Assembly: GCA_009801015.1 (NCBI GenBank)
Contig: VHZZ01000143.1
Span: 160,962 to 188,974 of the forward strand
Reading direction: 5' to 3'
Origin: Silene noctiflora
Taxonomy: Eukaryota > Streptophyta > Magnoliopsida > Caryophyllales > Caryophyllaceae
DNA length: 28,013 nt
Below the pieces are notes generated by a model, which saw nothing but the letters and a program-made list of their open reading frames with translations, made no database searches and was not told where the DNA came from. This document shows positions 1 through 10,400 of this stretch, one piece after another (position 1 is the first letter of the stretch; each line of letters opens with the position of its first letter). The position numbers and the translations under genes were made by a program.

Positions 1-284
1 TTGCATTAGCTCAGAAAAAATACATATAAGCTCGGATTCTTATACCTTAGTTGTACAATGCTTATATACAACTGGATGTATAATCCTATTTGTGGATTTC
101 AACATTAAATATAATTATATTTTTCTAATTAGTTTACGAAATTTTACCGTTTTATATTCTAAATATGATTCCATTGATCGATTCGGTATTAACTCTGAAA
201 TTGTCTACATGGAATCTCAGTCATACTCAAGAACGAACATTGCTTGGTATAAGTTTAATTTTTCATAAAAGGCGAAAAGGTCTT

Positions 285-350
285 AACCTAGCTAGTCCTT
301 GTAGAGGAGGATACTCGATAATATATTTCAGGTTTAAATCCCCCACCTCC
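285..350 (+). repeat. tRNA-derived SINE-like relic (A-box and B-box)
   Basis: Positions 289-306 (tagctagtccttgtagag) resemble a tRNA A-box region (TAGCTCAGTNGGTAGAG). Positions 331-341 (ggtttaaatcc) differ by one base from the pol III B-box consensus GGTTCRANTCC. The spacing of about 40 bases suits a tRNA or SINE head. No cloverleaf can be drawn across it and no terminal A-tail or target duplication was found, so a decayed SINE head or tRNA-like relic is the best reading. Confidence 0.4.
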
Positions 351-594
351 GATACTCTATATTGCCATTATGACTCGATTAACACATAACATAATTATTA
401 TTATACATGATACAACTCGATTACCTTAATTTAATTTCGGAACAAGTCAAGGTCAACCATCGAAACCTCATACTAAACCCTTCTCCAAAATGTTTTTTTC
501 TACAATTTATATTTAGAATAATAAATAAATTATACAAGAACATTCATGCAAGGATGTAATGTTGAAGATGATTGGACTTTGATGATTAATACAA

Positions 595-602
595 TATAAA
601 TA
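595..602 (+). promoter_or_regulatory. TATA-box candidate
   Basis: The string tataaata is a good plant TATA match on the same strand as the transporter gene. It lies about 600 bases upstream of the ATG, so using it would imply a long leader or a leader intron; a 3' splice-like tctgatttag occurs at 1161-1170. The assignment is speculative in this AT-rich background. Confidence 0.2.
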
Positions 603-1098
603 CTAGCAAGTAGTAAGCCGTAGCCATTTTTGTTGCTCTTTCCACCAAATTCCAAATAATTTTTCAGGGTATAAAATTACGAGTACTTTTTATTTGTAAG
701 ACGTTATTCAAGTAAATTCCGAAATATAAATCATGACGAGTCCAAATATCAACTCTTATGGACGAATCAACAAAGAAGTAATTTTCGATTTATCTCTTTA
801 AATTATGTTTATTTGAATTTTTTTCGATTTGGTATGTGTTATATATGCGTTTCTTTATATTTTCCCGGTTAATTTGTTTTCATGATATATGCCTAATTAT
901 TTGTTTACCTTTTTTGTTTTTTTGTGCTGGGATTTTCACGCTTAATTTGTTTTCATGATATATACACAAGAATTTTTCATGTATTTATGAATTTATAGGT
1001 TATATGACTAATATGATTGAAATGCACCATTTTTCTCTAAGAATTTAGATAGTCAATGTAATAAACCATGTGAGAAGAGCTACAAGTATGGACGATAG

Positions 1099-1110
1099 TT
1101 GACTTTGACT
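1099..1110 (+). promoter_or_regulatory. Tandem W-box pair (TTGACT x2)
   Basis: Two TTGACT hexamers are directly abutted about 90 bases upstream of the transporter ATG. TTGAC(C/T) is the core bound by WRKY transcription factors, and paired W-boxes are typical of stress- or pathogen-responsive plant promoters. Whether they sit in the promoter or the leader is unknown, so function is an inference. Confidence 0.35.
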
Positions 1111-1197
1111 TAACTGCTATTCTCTTTGTGACAGTGAATAGTTTACATTTGCTTTATGTAATTCTGATTTAGAAATGTTGGTATATATCAGACTGAA

Positions 1198-4073
1198 ATG
1201 GATGAGAACATGAAGAGACAAAAGGAAATAGAAGATTGGCTACCAATATCATCATCGAGAAGCGCAAAATGGTGGTATTCTGCTTTTCACAATGTTACCG
1301 CCATGGTTGGTGCTGGTGTCCTTGGCCTTCCTTTCGCCATGTCTCAACTTGGATGGTAAATTTCTCTCTTTAACAATTAAATATCAAATGTCGGACTTAG
1401 TCCCTGTTCTTTTGAACTTAATTTCATCTCATTTCAGCTCGAATAGCTTTAGTCCCGTGTTCATAGAGACATGTTCATTAGTCATTACGCCTGGTTTTGG
1501 TTACGATTTGTATAATTTTCAATTTTGTACGACAGGGGACCAGGAGTGGCTATATTAGTACTATCATGGGTGATAACATTGTACACCTTATGGCAAATGG
1601 TGGAGATGCACGAAATGGTGCCGGGAAAGCGATTTGATCGATACCATGAGCTCGGACAACATGCTTTCGGAGATAAGTTAGGGTTGTGGATTGTGGTTCC
1701 TCAACAGATAGTTGTAGAGGTTGGTGTAGACATTGTTTACATGGTCACTGGTGGCAAGTCCCTTAAGAAATTCCATGACTTGATTTGTGCTCAAAAACAA
1801 TGCAAGAACGATAATATTAAGACTACCTATTTTATCATGATTTTCGCCTCCGTTCACTTTGTTCTGTCTCACCTTCCTAATTTTAATGCCATCGCCGGTG
1901 TCTCATTGGCGGCCGCTGTTATGTCATTGAGGTACGTTCAATTATGCGTTTAATTAGTATCAACGTTTCTTAAAATGGTCACATATGCCTAGAGATGGCC
2001 AGCAGCACGGGCTGACCCGGCCCAGCCCGCCATGTTGAGGCATCCAGCACACAGAACGGCCTGCCCCGCCCAGCCTGCCTTCCCTCCCTGGCCTAGCCCA
2101 GGTCATGAATCCCAGGCCCAGGCCGCCTATTTAGTAAAAAAAATTACACAAGCCCACGGGCTTGGTTGGGCCAAACATTCTTCCAGCCTGGTCCGACCAA
2201 GCCCCCCGGCCGGTTCAGGGCCTGACCAGAGCAGCCCGGCCCCGGCCCCGGCCCTAAGACACCTCTACATATGCCCATCTGAAGTTTCAGGCGGCTAACC
2301 TAACAGTTGATTTCCTAAAAACAGCTATTCAACAATTGCATGGACAACATCACTACACAAAGGTGTACAACCAGAAGTATCATATGCATTACTGGGGCAG
2401 AGCAATGCAGCAAAAGTGCTAGACTTCTTCAATGCACTCGGAACAGTAGCTTTCGCATATGCCGGACACAATGTTGTCTTAGAAATCCAAGCTACAATCC
2501 CTTCTACACCGGAAAAGCCTTCGAAAGGACCAATGTGGAAGGGTGTAGTTGTTGCTTACATTGTTGTTGCAGTGTGTTATTTTCCGGTTTCTCTTCTCGG
2601 ATATTGGATCTTTGGCAATGCTGTTTCTGATGATATCCTCATATCTTTGGAGAAGCCTGTTTGGCTCATTGCTTTGGCTAACTTGTTTGTTGTCATTCAT
2701 GTTATCGGAAGCTATCAGGTAATTTTACTGACCTGGATCTAGATCTAGATCTTACCTTGAATGGTAAGGTAAATAATGAGTTTTCAGTTTAGTAACTGAC
2801 TTCGTCACATATGTGTGCGTGTTTATGAAACCAGATATACGCGATGCCTGTGTTCGACATGTTAGAAACCGTATTAGTAAAGAAGCTCAACTTCAAGCCT
2901 ACTCGGACTCTAAGGTTTATTACACGCAATCTCTACGTTGGTAAGCAATCCACTCCTAAATCACTTAAAAATACTTTATCTATGCAAGTTTCATGTATTT
3001 GACTCGTTTTAATCTTAAGACGGATATTAATTAATCAATCCATTGCCTATAATTTCACAGCATTTACAATGTTCATTGCCATTACATTCCCCTTCTTTGG
3101 TGGTCTACTTGGTTTCTTTGGAGGTTTTGCATTTGCCCCTACCACCTACTTTGTAAGTTTATTCTTTATATATAATATATAATTATTATTATTATTGCTT
3201 AATTATGACTATAATTGAGTGCATGATAGACCTGGCAAACAGATCGGGTCGTGTCGTGTTTGTGTCTGTGTCAACTTTAAACGGGTCATCACTATCCAAC
3301 CCTAATCCGACCCAATTACATGAACGGGTCATTTGTCTCAACCCTAACCCAACCCATTTAATTTTTCTATAACCCAACCCGACCTGTTTAACCCATTTAT
3401 CTTGTAACAGGTCATTTTTAACCCATTTAACCTGTTTAACCCAATAAATTAAGGTTTTATAACTTTATTATCCGAAAAATGATGAATGAGAATCGTTATT
3501 TTCAAGTTGTTTGGTTGTATTATTGATTGAACCCAAGTATATTATGACACTTTTAAATAAATGGGTTATTCGTGTCAAAAGAGCTCAACCCTATCCCGAC
3601 CCATTTAAGTTTCGTGTCGTATTCGTGTCAACCCAATTACTTAAATGGGTCACAACCTCTCAACCCTAACCCACCACTAATTTCGTGTCGAGTTTTCGGG
3701 TTGTGTCAATTATTGCCACTGCTAGTGCATGATATGCACATTTATTTACATTTTATTGTTTGTTTATAATTTTTTGCAGCTTCCTTGCATTATGTGGCTT
3801 TCTATATATAAACCCAAGAAATTTGGCCTATCATGGACTATAAATTGGGTAAGTCACTAATTTATGTGCACAATTCAAATTCTAATATTAAGACCAATAA
3901 GTCTTGCAGAAGACGGGTCACATTTCGTCACAAACTTCGTGCTGATAAATGTGTCGTTTTTGGGTGGACTTCAGATTTGCATTATTCTCGGAGTTTTGAT
4001 AATGGTGTTATCACCCATTGGAGCATTAAGACAGATCATTCTTTCTGCAAAAACTTACACATTCTACAGTTAA
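1198..4073 (+). CDS. LHT1: Lysine/histidine transporter (LHT1-type amino acid permease)
   Basis: Seven coding exons: 1198-1355, 1536-1931, 2325-2718, 2835-2940, 3061-3152, 3780-3848 and 3975-4073 (stop TAA). They total 1314 nt, giving 437 aa, close to Arabidopsis LHT1 (about 446). All introns are GT-AG and phases close. The N-terminus reads [13 protein letters not shown] then [17 protein letters not shown]. Further LHT signatures are [64 protein letters not shown] and the C-terminus [14 protein letters not shown]...FYS. The family (Aa_trans, amino acid/auxin permease) has about 10-11 membrane helices and imports neutral and acidic amino acids, Lys and His by proton symport at the plasma membrane. 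Introns 2 and 5 carry hAT elements. The last intron has a weak pyrimidine tract, but its acceptor (ttcag at 3970-3974) restores the conserved frame. The exact paralogue (LHT1 versus a sister) is uncertain. Confidence 0.94.
1990..2267. mobile_element. GC-rich hAT-type MITE in transporter intron 2
   Basis: A 278-bp GC-rich block in AT-rich surroundings, filled with ggccc/gcccg motifs. It is flanked by a perfect 8-bp target duplication, catatgcc at 1982-1989 and 2268-2275. Short terminal inverted repeats read tagagatggc (left) and tagaggtgtc (right end reverse-complemented). The 8-bp duplication and TAGAG-type ends indicate a non-autonomous hAT element. It holds no transposase; an 88-codon open frame inside is incidental. 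It lies wholly within intron 2 (1932-2324), ending 57 bases before the acceptor. Confidence 0.85.
3227..3724. mobile_element. hAT-type non-autonomous element with gggtc/gaccc arrays, in transporter intron 5
   Basis: A 498-bp element with a perfect 8-bp target duplication gtgcatga (3219-3226 and 3725-3732). Its ends are tagacctggcaaac (left) and, reverse-complemented, tagcagtggcaat (right). The interior carries dozens of acccaaccc/acgggtc-type motifs near both ends, a pattern seen as subterminal transposase-binding repeats in plant hAT elements. There is no transposase coding. It explains most of the 627-bp intron 5. The left end closely matches that of the element at 26284-26866, so both belong to one family. 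Confidence 0.85.
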
Positions 4074-5215
4074 GAAGCTTCGTTAATCCATGGAGTAAAG
4101 ACGATGACGAAATGATGAAGGCTTTGCTTATTTTTTTTACTAGGAACACATTCAAAAAAAAAATCCAGACAGTTATTATACGCTTAATTATTAAAATCCT
4201 GTATGAATAATAACATTTCGTGTAAATATTTCGCTTTTAATTAATTTACAGACCTTTTATTTTTTCGGTACGAAGATAAAAGGGGAATTTATGTGTTAAG
4301 CTTCTTCGCAAGCTTCTTATTTTGATCACAAGTAAGTTTAAAACAAAATTCGTCCACTCATCTCTAGGGTCGAATACCGGTACGTGGGGTTGATAGACCC
4401 GCATCACAAACTAGTTATTGAGAATAATATCGTAAATATTTCTAACTATATTTGTTAAGATACTCTAGGTCTCAATTATCCTATAATATCATGTAGATAT
4501 TGTTTGGTTGATCTTATTCTTGTACTACAAGTCATGTATCATACAAGAACGGGCTTCCCGTGCCCTCTGGCTCTCATCAGCGAACTTACAAGCTTTATTG
4601 ATGAAATTCAATAAAAATCTCGAAGCATAGTACACTTGTACATTCACATTTGAATTGAAACCTCATTTTTTTTGTGAAGCAGAGGCCCTGTGGCTTCCAT
4701 TTGTATTAAGACGCCCGCGAATATGAGTCAATTTACTAGCTAAATTCATGTATCATCATTTTTCCAATATATATCATCAGAAAAGCAAATCATACGCCAA
4801 AGTTAATTTATTTTAGAACGAAATCTATGCTTTTAAGTTACTCGATATCATTAAAACTTTGGAGAAACCGTCTTTTAAGTAATATTGTGTTAATTGAAGT
4901 GACGAGTTGTTTGCATTGTTATTATTAAGTTGATTAATCAAGTTTTCATGGTTATTCAATCTCCTCCTAATAACCATCACATTGTATGTTTTCGGTCTTT
5001 TTATTATATCGAAAATGTTTCTTTAAGCGAGTTACAAGAAATAAATATGTCAATTTTATTTAGTATGTCGATAAAAAAATGTTGAATTGCTACCCATCTA
5101 TCGTAAACAGGTGACTTAATTTCAGTGTCATAGTAGAATGAAACCGTCTCATTATGAGACGAAGCTAACTATTATTTTACATTAATGAGTATTCGAGTTG
5201 TACATTGAGACGGTC
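4074..5215. other. Spacer between transporter and its pseudogene; small palindromic repeat
   Basis: No gene is recognised. The 3' UTR and poly(A) site of the transporter must fall in the first few hundred bases, but no unambiguous signal was chosen. At 5140-5151 (gaaaccgtctca) and 5206-5217 (tgagacggtctc) a short inverted pair bounds a 78-bp segment that may be a tiny MITE or the end of one. Related gagac/gtctc motifs recur at about 5344, 5393, 5420 and 5879. Confidence 0.45.
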
Positions 5216-5823
5216 TCATATGCATTAAAAGGTGAAAGCGATTCAGCAAATATGAGTTTTGTGTAGCTGCTGCCGTTATGTCACTAAGATTCGTGTTAAA
5301 AACGACTAATTAACTTCTGTTCTCTTTCGCGAATTGTCTGTCATATGAGACGTTCTCAGGGTAATGTGTATTGTGTAGTTACTTATACGAATTGAGATGG
5401 TCTCGCGCTTTATTAACGTGAGACCGTGTACTAATCTTTGATTTGTTACATACACCTACTCGACTATTGCGTGGGCATCATCGCTGCACAAGGGTATACA
5501 TACAACCAGACGTATCATATGCATTAAAAGGTGAAAGCGATTCAGCAAAGGTGTTAAACTTCTTCAGTGCACTTGGTACTGTGGCTTTTGCTTACGCAGG
5601 CCACAATGTCGTCCTAGAAATCCAGGCTACTATACCTTCGACCCCAGAAAAGCCCTCCAAGGATGCGATGTGGAAGGGTGTTGTTGTCGCTTATATTGTC
5701 ATGGCCCTCTGCCTTATAACAGGAGACGTAAACGACTACTAGCTCTGTACTAATCAATTGCTTAATTTCACAGCATTAAGGAATATCATACTTTCGGCGA
5801 AAAATTATTCTTTCTACAGCTAG
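5216..5823 (+). pseudogene. Rearranged LHT-type transporter pseudogene
   Basis: Three transporter fragments lie in order but broken. (1) 5263-5288 encodes the exon 2 tail (AAAVMSL) and ends at AT instead of a GT donor. (2) 5457-5712 corresponds to the first two-thirds of exon 3 (YSTIAWASSLHKG ... [20 protein letters not shown] ... [12 protein letters not shown]). A 4-base insertion near 5495-5505 shifts the frame after HKG, and the copy stops where the functional gene continues [10 protein letters not shown]. (3) 5773-5823 encodes the last 16 residues (ALRNIILSAKNYSFYS) and a TAG stop. Exon 1, most of exon 2 and exons 4-6 are absent. A 35-bp piece of exon 3 is repeated at 5216-5250, ahead of the exon 2 tail. 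It is a tandem paralogue of the intact upstream gene that decayed by deletion and local shuffling. It cannot make a transporter. Confidence 0.88.
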
Positions 5824-7266
5824 GTAGGATTCCCTCAGTCTATGACTTGAAGAATCAAGATGATGGCGAAATGATGAAACCGTCTCACACAATTACATTT
5901 CTGATACTGTAGCAATCGATTAGTATAATTTTAATAACGGATATTATTGTCAGGTCCGTTATTAAGTATCGTGTAGATATAAAACAGAACTAGGTTTATG
6001 TCCGTACAAAAAATGTACGGGTCTGTTTTTATATATATGGTTATGGTTATTCATAAATATGTTTGATTAACTAATGTAAATATAATTCAACCTAAAACTT
6101 AAATGAAAAAATATATAAATTATTATAAATCGTCAATTACTAAAATAGGCCATTTTTTCTGCCATAAAATTCGATATATTTCATTACTAATTTAAAAGGC
6201 AAATTTTATTTGTTATGGTTTCAGAATTGACGGATTTTTGTATTAGAAATACTAATCTACAGGTTTCTTTTTATTATCTGTATACTTGTGTATTTTTTTT
6301 AACTATCGGGTTTTGAATATAATTTTTTTTTTACTTGTATTTGTGTTTTTTGTTTGTAACTTTTTAATATTCACATTTTATTTGTAATAATTTTTGGAAA
6401 TTTTTAATGTTGAATGAAGTTTTATTGTTAAATGTGGGGAAGAGAGAGTAATTAAAAATAATAGGAGGAGAGAGGGTAATTAATTCTCTAAATATTGTTC
6501 TTTGGCTACGACGAGGCAACATGTTCTTTCACACACATAATGGAAACTCAGGATCCGTCTCGCCCGTGGCCATCTTGTGAGGTCACACCCGATCTAAAAT
6601 AACTCGAATATGTGGCATTTCAACCAAGATCATTCGACTCGACTTCTGACTCAACAAAAAATATATGATATGCCCAACTCCGATAAAAAGATAAATAATG
6701 ATTAATGAACGAAAATGAGTGTAGTTTTAAGTACCCAGTGACCTGTGCCCTTAATAATCGAACTTACACAAACAAATGAAATTATCAACTCGAACTTAAA
6801 ATGACCTACCTCTCGACTTCTCGAGGTGATAACCTACTTATATATAACTGAGCGTATATGTATTACTATCAATTTTTAAAGTTTCTTGAGTGACACGGTA
6901 ATTTTTGAGTTTAAAACTTTGCATAGAAAATCACAAACTTTACAACAAAGCTCATATTTTACCCAAATCAAATAAAACTCAACCGGAATGATACGTGTAT
7001 TCGACAAAACCTGCACGACTTAAAACGAGCAAGCACGCACATAATTACGAGATTGTCATGCCATGAGGATGTAATGAATACTCCTAATATGCGTAGTATG
7101 ACCATATGGATATTGTAACCAAACCGATATTCCAAAATCATTCCATTAAAATTAAAGAAACGGAAAAAAAAAAAAAACTTTTATCGCTCCATGTTTGGTC
7201 TAATCTCTCTCTTGAAAAATTGTCTTTGATCTATACAAGTTTGCCCATATCAACAAACAATAGAAC

Positions 7267-7271
<5 letters not shown>
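5824..7271. other. AT-rich intergenic region, no gene recognised
   Basis: Both strands were read and no exon-like or RNA-like sequence was recognised. The stretch is AT-rich with mononucleotide runs (A13 near 7164-7176). The 82-codon open frame near 7106 runs into the poly-A tract and is not credible. The 3' UTR of the J-domain gene (minus strand) probably extends into the right end. Confidence 0.5.

Positions 7272-7308
<37 letters not shown>
7272..7308. repeat. Poly(A)/poly(T) tract, 37 bp
   Basis: An uninterrupted run of 37 A on the plus strand. It lies 158 bases beyond the stop codon of the minus-strand J-domain gene, so a transcript extending this far would carry a U37 tract. No target duplication or SINE/LINE body was recognised next to it, so it is listed as a simple repeat rather than a retroposon tail. 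Confidence 0.9.
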
Positions 7309-7310
<2 letters not shown>

Positions 7311-7465
7311 ATGAACTTTCAGCCTTAGATTCACTTTGGTTAGAACATTTCTGAATTCTGAGTGGGAAAACCATTTCACCAACTACAATATTTGCTGTAA
7401 TAATTACATAAATTTTCAAAAAAAACAGACAGGGGTTAATGCAGCGGATATAAGGTCGTGTTTTG

Positions 7466-10400
7466 TTAATAGTATCTACCTGGTCTAGGCTCGAACCCTC
7501 GTGAATAAGGGCCGGCAGAAGACCTCCATCCCTCTCGCCATTGTCGTCCAACACTGCCTCTTTCCTCTGCGTAATTTGAAGTGTCATTTGGATTTTTCGA
7601 CATGTTTTTCTTCGTGCCATTCCTCATCTCTTCTTCAATGTCATACTGGGTTCGCTGCAAAAGATATAGCAGTAATTTAAGTTCGGAGCCTCTTTACGCA
7701 GACATTAATAAGTCCAGCGCTGGACAAGGGGTAGCCATTCAACACAACGACCCTTGGCCTATGTTACTTTGACACTCACTTTTGGAGATGTGCATGTGTC
7801 CGACATGACACCAAGAATATGAGCAGGGAATCCGGTGCCTTACTCTTACCAATCAAGCTGACACTTCTTCTAGAAGAGCCCAAAAGGCTGGTCCGCGTGA
7901 CAGGTAAAGGAATACACTTTGTATGAAACATTTAGTAGGATACAGAGCATCTAATGATTTCAGATGTTATGTCGCAAGCATATTTTTCTTTCACCTTAAG
8001 ACACGAATATTTTAAATTTGTAACTACGTTTTGAGTTTGAAGATGTGTACGTGTATCATCATTTTAGGACAAGGGTCTCGTGTCATAAAAAATGCTCATG
8101 CAATGTCCTACACTGGAATATGTACCAGTGTTCGACACCCGTGTGGCCGCGGCCGTGCCCAGATAACGTAGCTCTTCCCTATGCCATGAACTCAAAAGTG
8201 ACTTTCAAAAAAATGATTTTCAATTTCCGATCAGTATCTAGTTTCAACCTAAAGCATGACAATGTCTCCTGTGAAAATAATTCGTTGAACAATTGTAAGA
8301 TCTTCCCACTTTGGAGTGAATTAAGACTGTAACACAACCTTTTACAAGAGCTTACCTCACAAACACGCTAACAAATCATAGTTGTAAGACATTAATATTT
8401 GTTTTCCGAGGAAAGTTGACAACATTAATAGTCCACAACATGAAAGGATGCAAGGGCTTGTTCACATTACCTGAGTAGGGTCTGACAGAACAGCGTAAGC
8501 TTCGCCAATCATCTTGAAAAGCTTATCGGTGTTCTTATAGACCTCATCCACTATTTCCTTCCAGAGTCCATCATCTCCGCTTTCACTTCTGGCCAATGAT
8601 TGACCAGCCTACACCAACAAAGACTATGTCAGTGAAGCACATTGACTGCGCCATCAAATGGATTTGAGAGGGCCTTATTTAAAATGTTAAGGTGAGACTC
8701 CAAATTATAAGTTTGCCAAATTTGCTATTGAAGTAAAAATAGAAATTTATCTCACCTCAAAGAAATAGGCATGACTAAAAACCCCCCACAAATAAATTGA
8801 AAGTTCAATATTCTAACTGATAAGAGTACTATTGAACTAATGAAGTTGAGACCCCTTATATTTTGAGGCCCTATTTTTAGAACTTATTGAACGTGCACAG
8901 GAAAAGCGGACAAATGACAGCTTGTGTAAAGAATGTAACCTTATCAGGATGATGCCTTAGAGCAGCTTTACGATAAGCTTTCTTCAGGTCTGTGCCTGTG
9001 ACTGAAGCCTCCACTCCCCTGTCATAAATTTTTGAAATAGGAACTGATATTAGTAGACACAAAATCATTTCTCACTACTCACTAAATCCACAACAGGCAT
9101 CAAAATTCCAATGATATTTCAAGGTATCATTCGTAAACATGGATTCTTCAGTATGAAAATCTACAATTCAGATGTAAGCAGTCTTACCCTAGTATTGTTA
9201 ACACAGCTATGGAGGCTGTGATTGGATGACCCCTATTGAAAATTGTGTCGAGAATTGCATCGAGTGACAACTATTTCATGATAAAAACAAGTGCAGCCAG
9301 TTTTACAAATTTTCAGATGAAACTGTCAAATGGAGAGTTGACTATTGACATTATGAGGAAATTTTTGACAGTTAATAGATAAATTTTTGATAGCTTTCTA
9401 CTTAAATGGCTTGATCTCACACTAATGAGATCATGTCACAGGAGACCAACTGGGCTAGTTCAGTGGCGCATTTTTCTTTATTCGATCATAATCCGTAACC
9501 GATAATTAAGTCTTTGGCTCCAGTGGAAAGAAGGGAAAAAGTAAACATTGGCTACGAATACTTACAAGATGAGATAAAAATTTAAAGGTATCCCTCTTTT
9601 AGCCTGTTCCTCCATCTGATAGAGCCTCTGACGTGCTTGTCTCAGATCACCTACTGTGCCTGTTGGCACGGATGCTCCCAGTGGATTGCTCTTCTCTTCT
9701 ATGTGCTTAGTTAGCAGAGACACAAACATCTGAAGATCTTTAGCCGCTTGATCATAATCTCTTATCAACTCAAACAAAGTGGCTCTTCTGGATATTGCCT
9801 GAAATTGCTCAATAGTTAGATCTCTATATTCAATGCAGGAAACAATAGAATATAATCACCGAGAATTAAACCAACACTAGATGTCATTAGAGTATACATT
9901 CAACAAAAAGTATCAATCATCTTAAACAAGGCAACTCTTCTCGATAGAGCTAATATACAATGGTTAGACCTATATGCAGAGCAGTAACCTCGGCCAGAAA
10001 AATATAGCCAAAAATTAAACCAATGCTAGATGTTATAAAGTGTATATGCAATTTCACATGTAACAATAAGAAAATAGCACCAAAAAGTTAATACATGAAG
10101 CAAACCTTCAAATAATTTGCATCCAGTGCAATTGCCAAACTGCAATCGGCAATGGCATCAGTGATATTACCCAATGCTTGGTAAGCAGCAGCACGATTGC
10201 CGAAACAGACAGCAGCAAAGGGACGTGACTCCACATTGAACGACAAAGCAGCTGAATAATGTTCAACAGCTTCTGCATGCCTACCTTTTTGAAAAGCTCT
10301 ATTACCTGCAGACTACAATCAACAGCAGATAACTCACTTCACAAATAACCAAAACACTTGGAGTTTGTTTGGATACAATAGTAAGAGAGAAGCGAAAGGA

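Larger units (their letters stand above)
1..1197. other. AT-rich upstream region of the transporter gene
   Basis: No coding sequence is supported here. The stretch is AT-rich and contains a possible SINE relic (about 289-341), a TATA-like element (595-602) and a tandem W-box pair (1099-1110), listed separately. A short open frame at 165-389 has no recognisable domain and overlaps the SINE-like piece, so it is not called. The presumed promoter and 5' UTR of the downstream transporter lie in this interval. The transcription start cannot be fixed from sequence alone. Confidence 0.6.

Noticed and set aside
2032..2298. 88-codon Pro/Ala-rich open frame
   Set aside because: It is the translation of the GC-rich hAT MITE in intron 2, not a gene.
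3833..4210. Open frames across the last transporter intron and exon
   Set aside because: They read through intron 6. The conserved C-terminus needs splicing from 3848 to 3975; one frame is open by chance.
4321..4700. Exon 1 or other missing exons of the LHT pseudogene in the spacer
   Set aside because: No [13 protein letters not shown] or other transporter-like coding was found on either strand here.
7480..7510. B-box-like ggttcgagcc on the minus strand suggesting a tRNA
   Set aside because: It falls in the coding last exon of the J-domain gene (SRGFEPRPG) and has no A-box partner.
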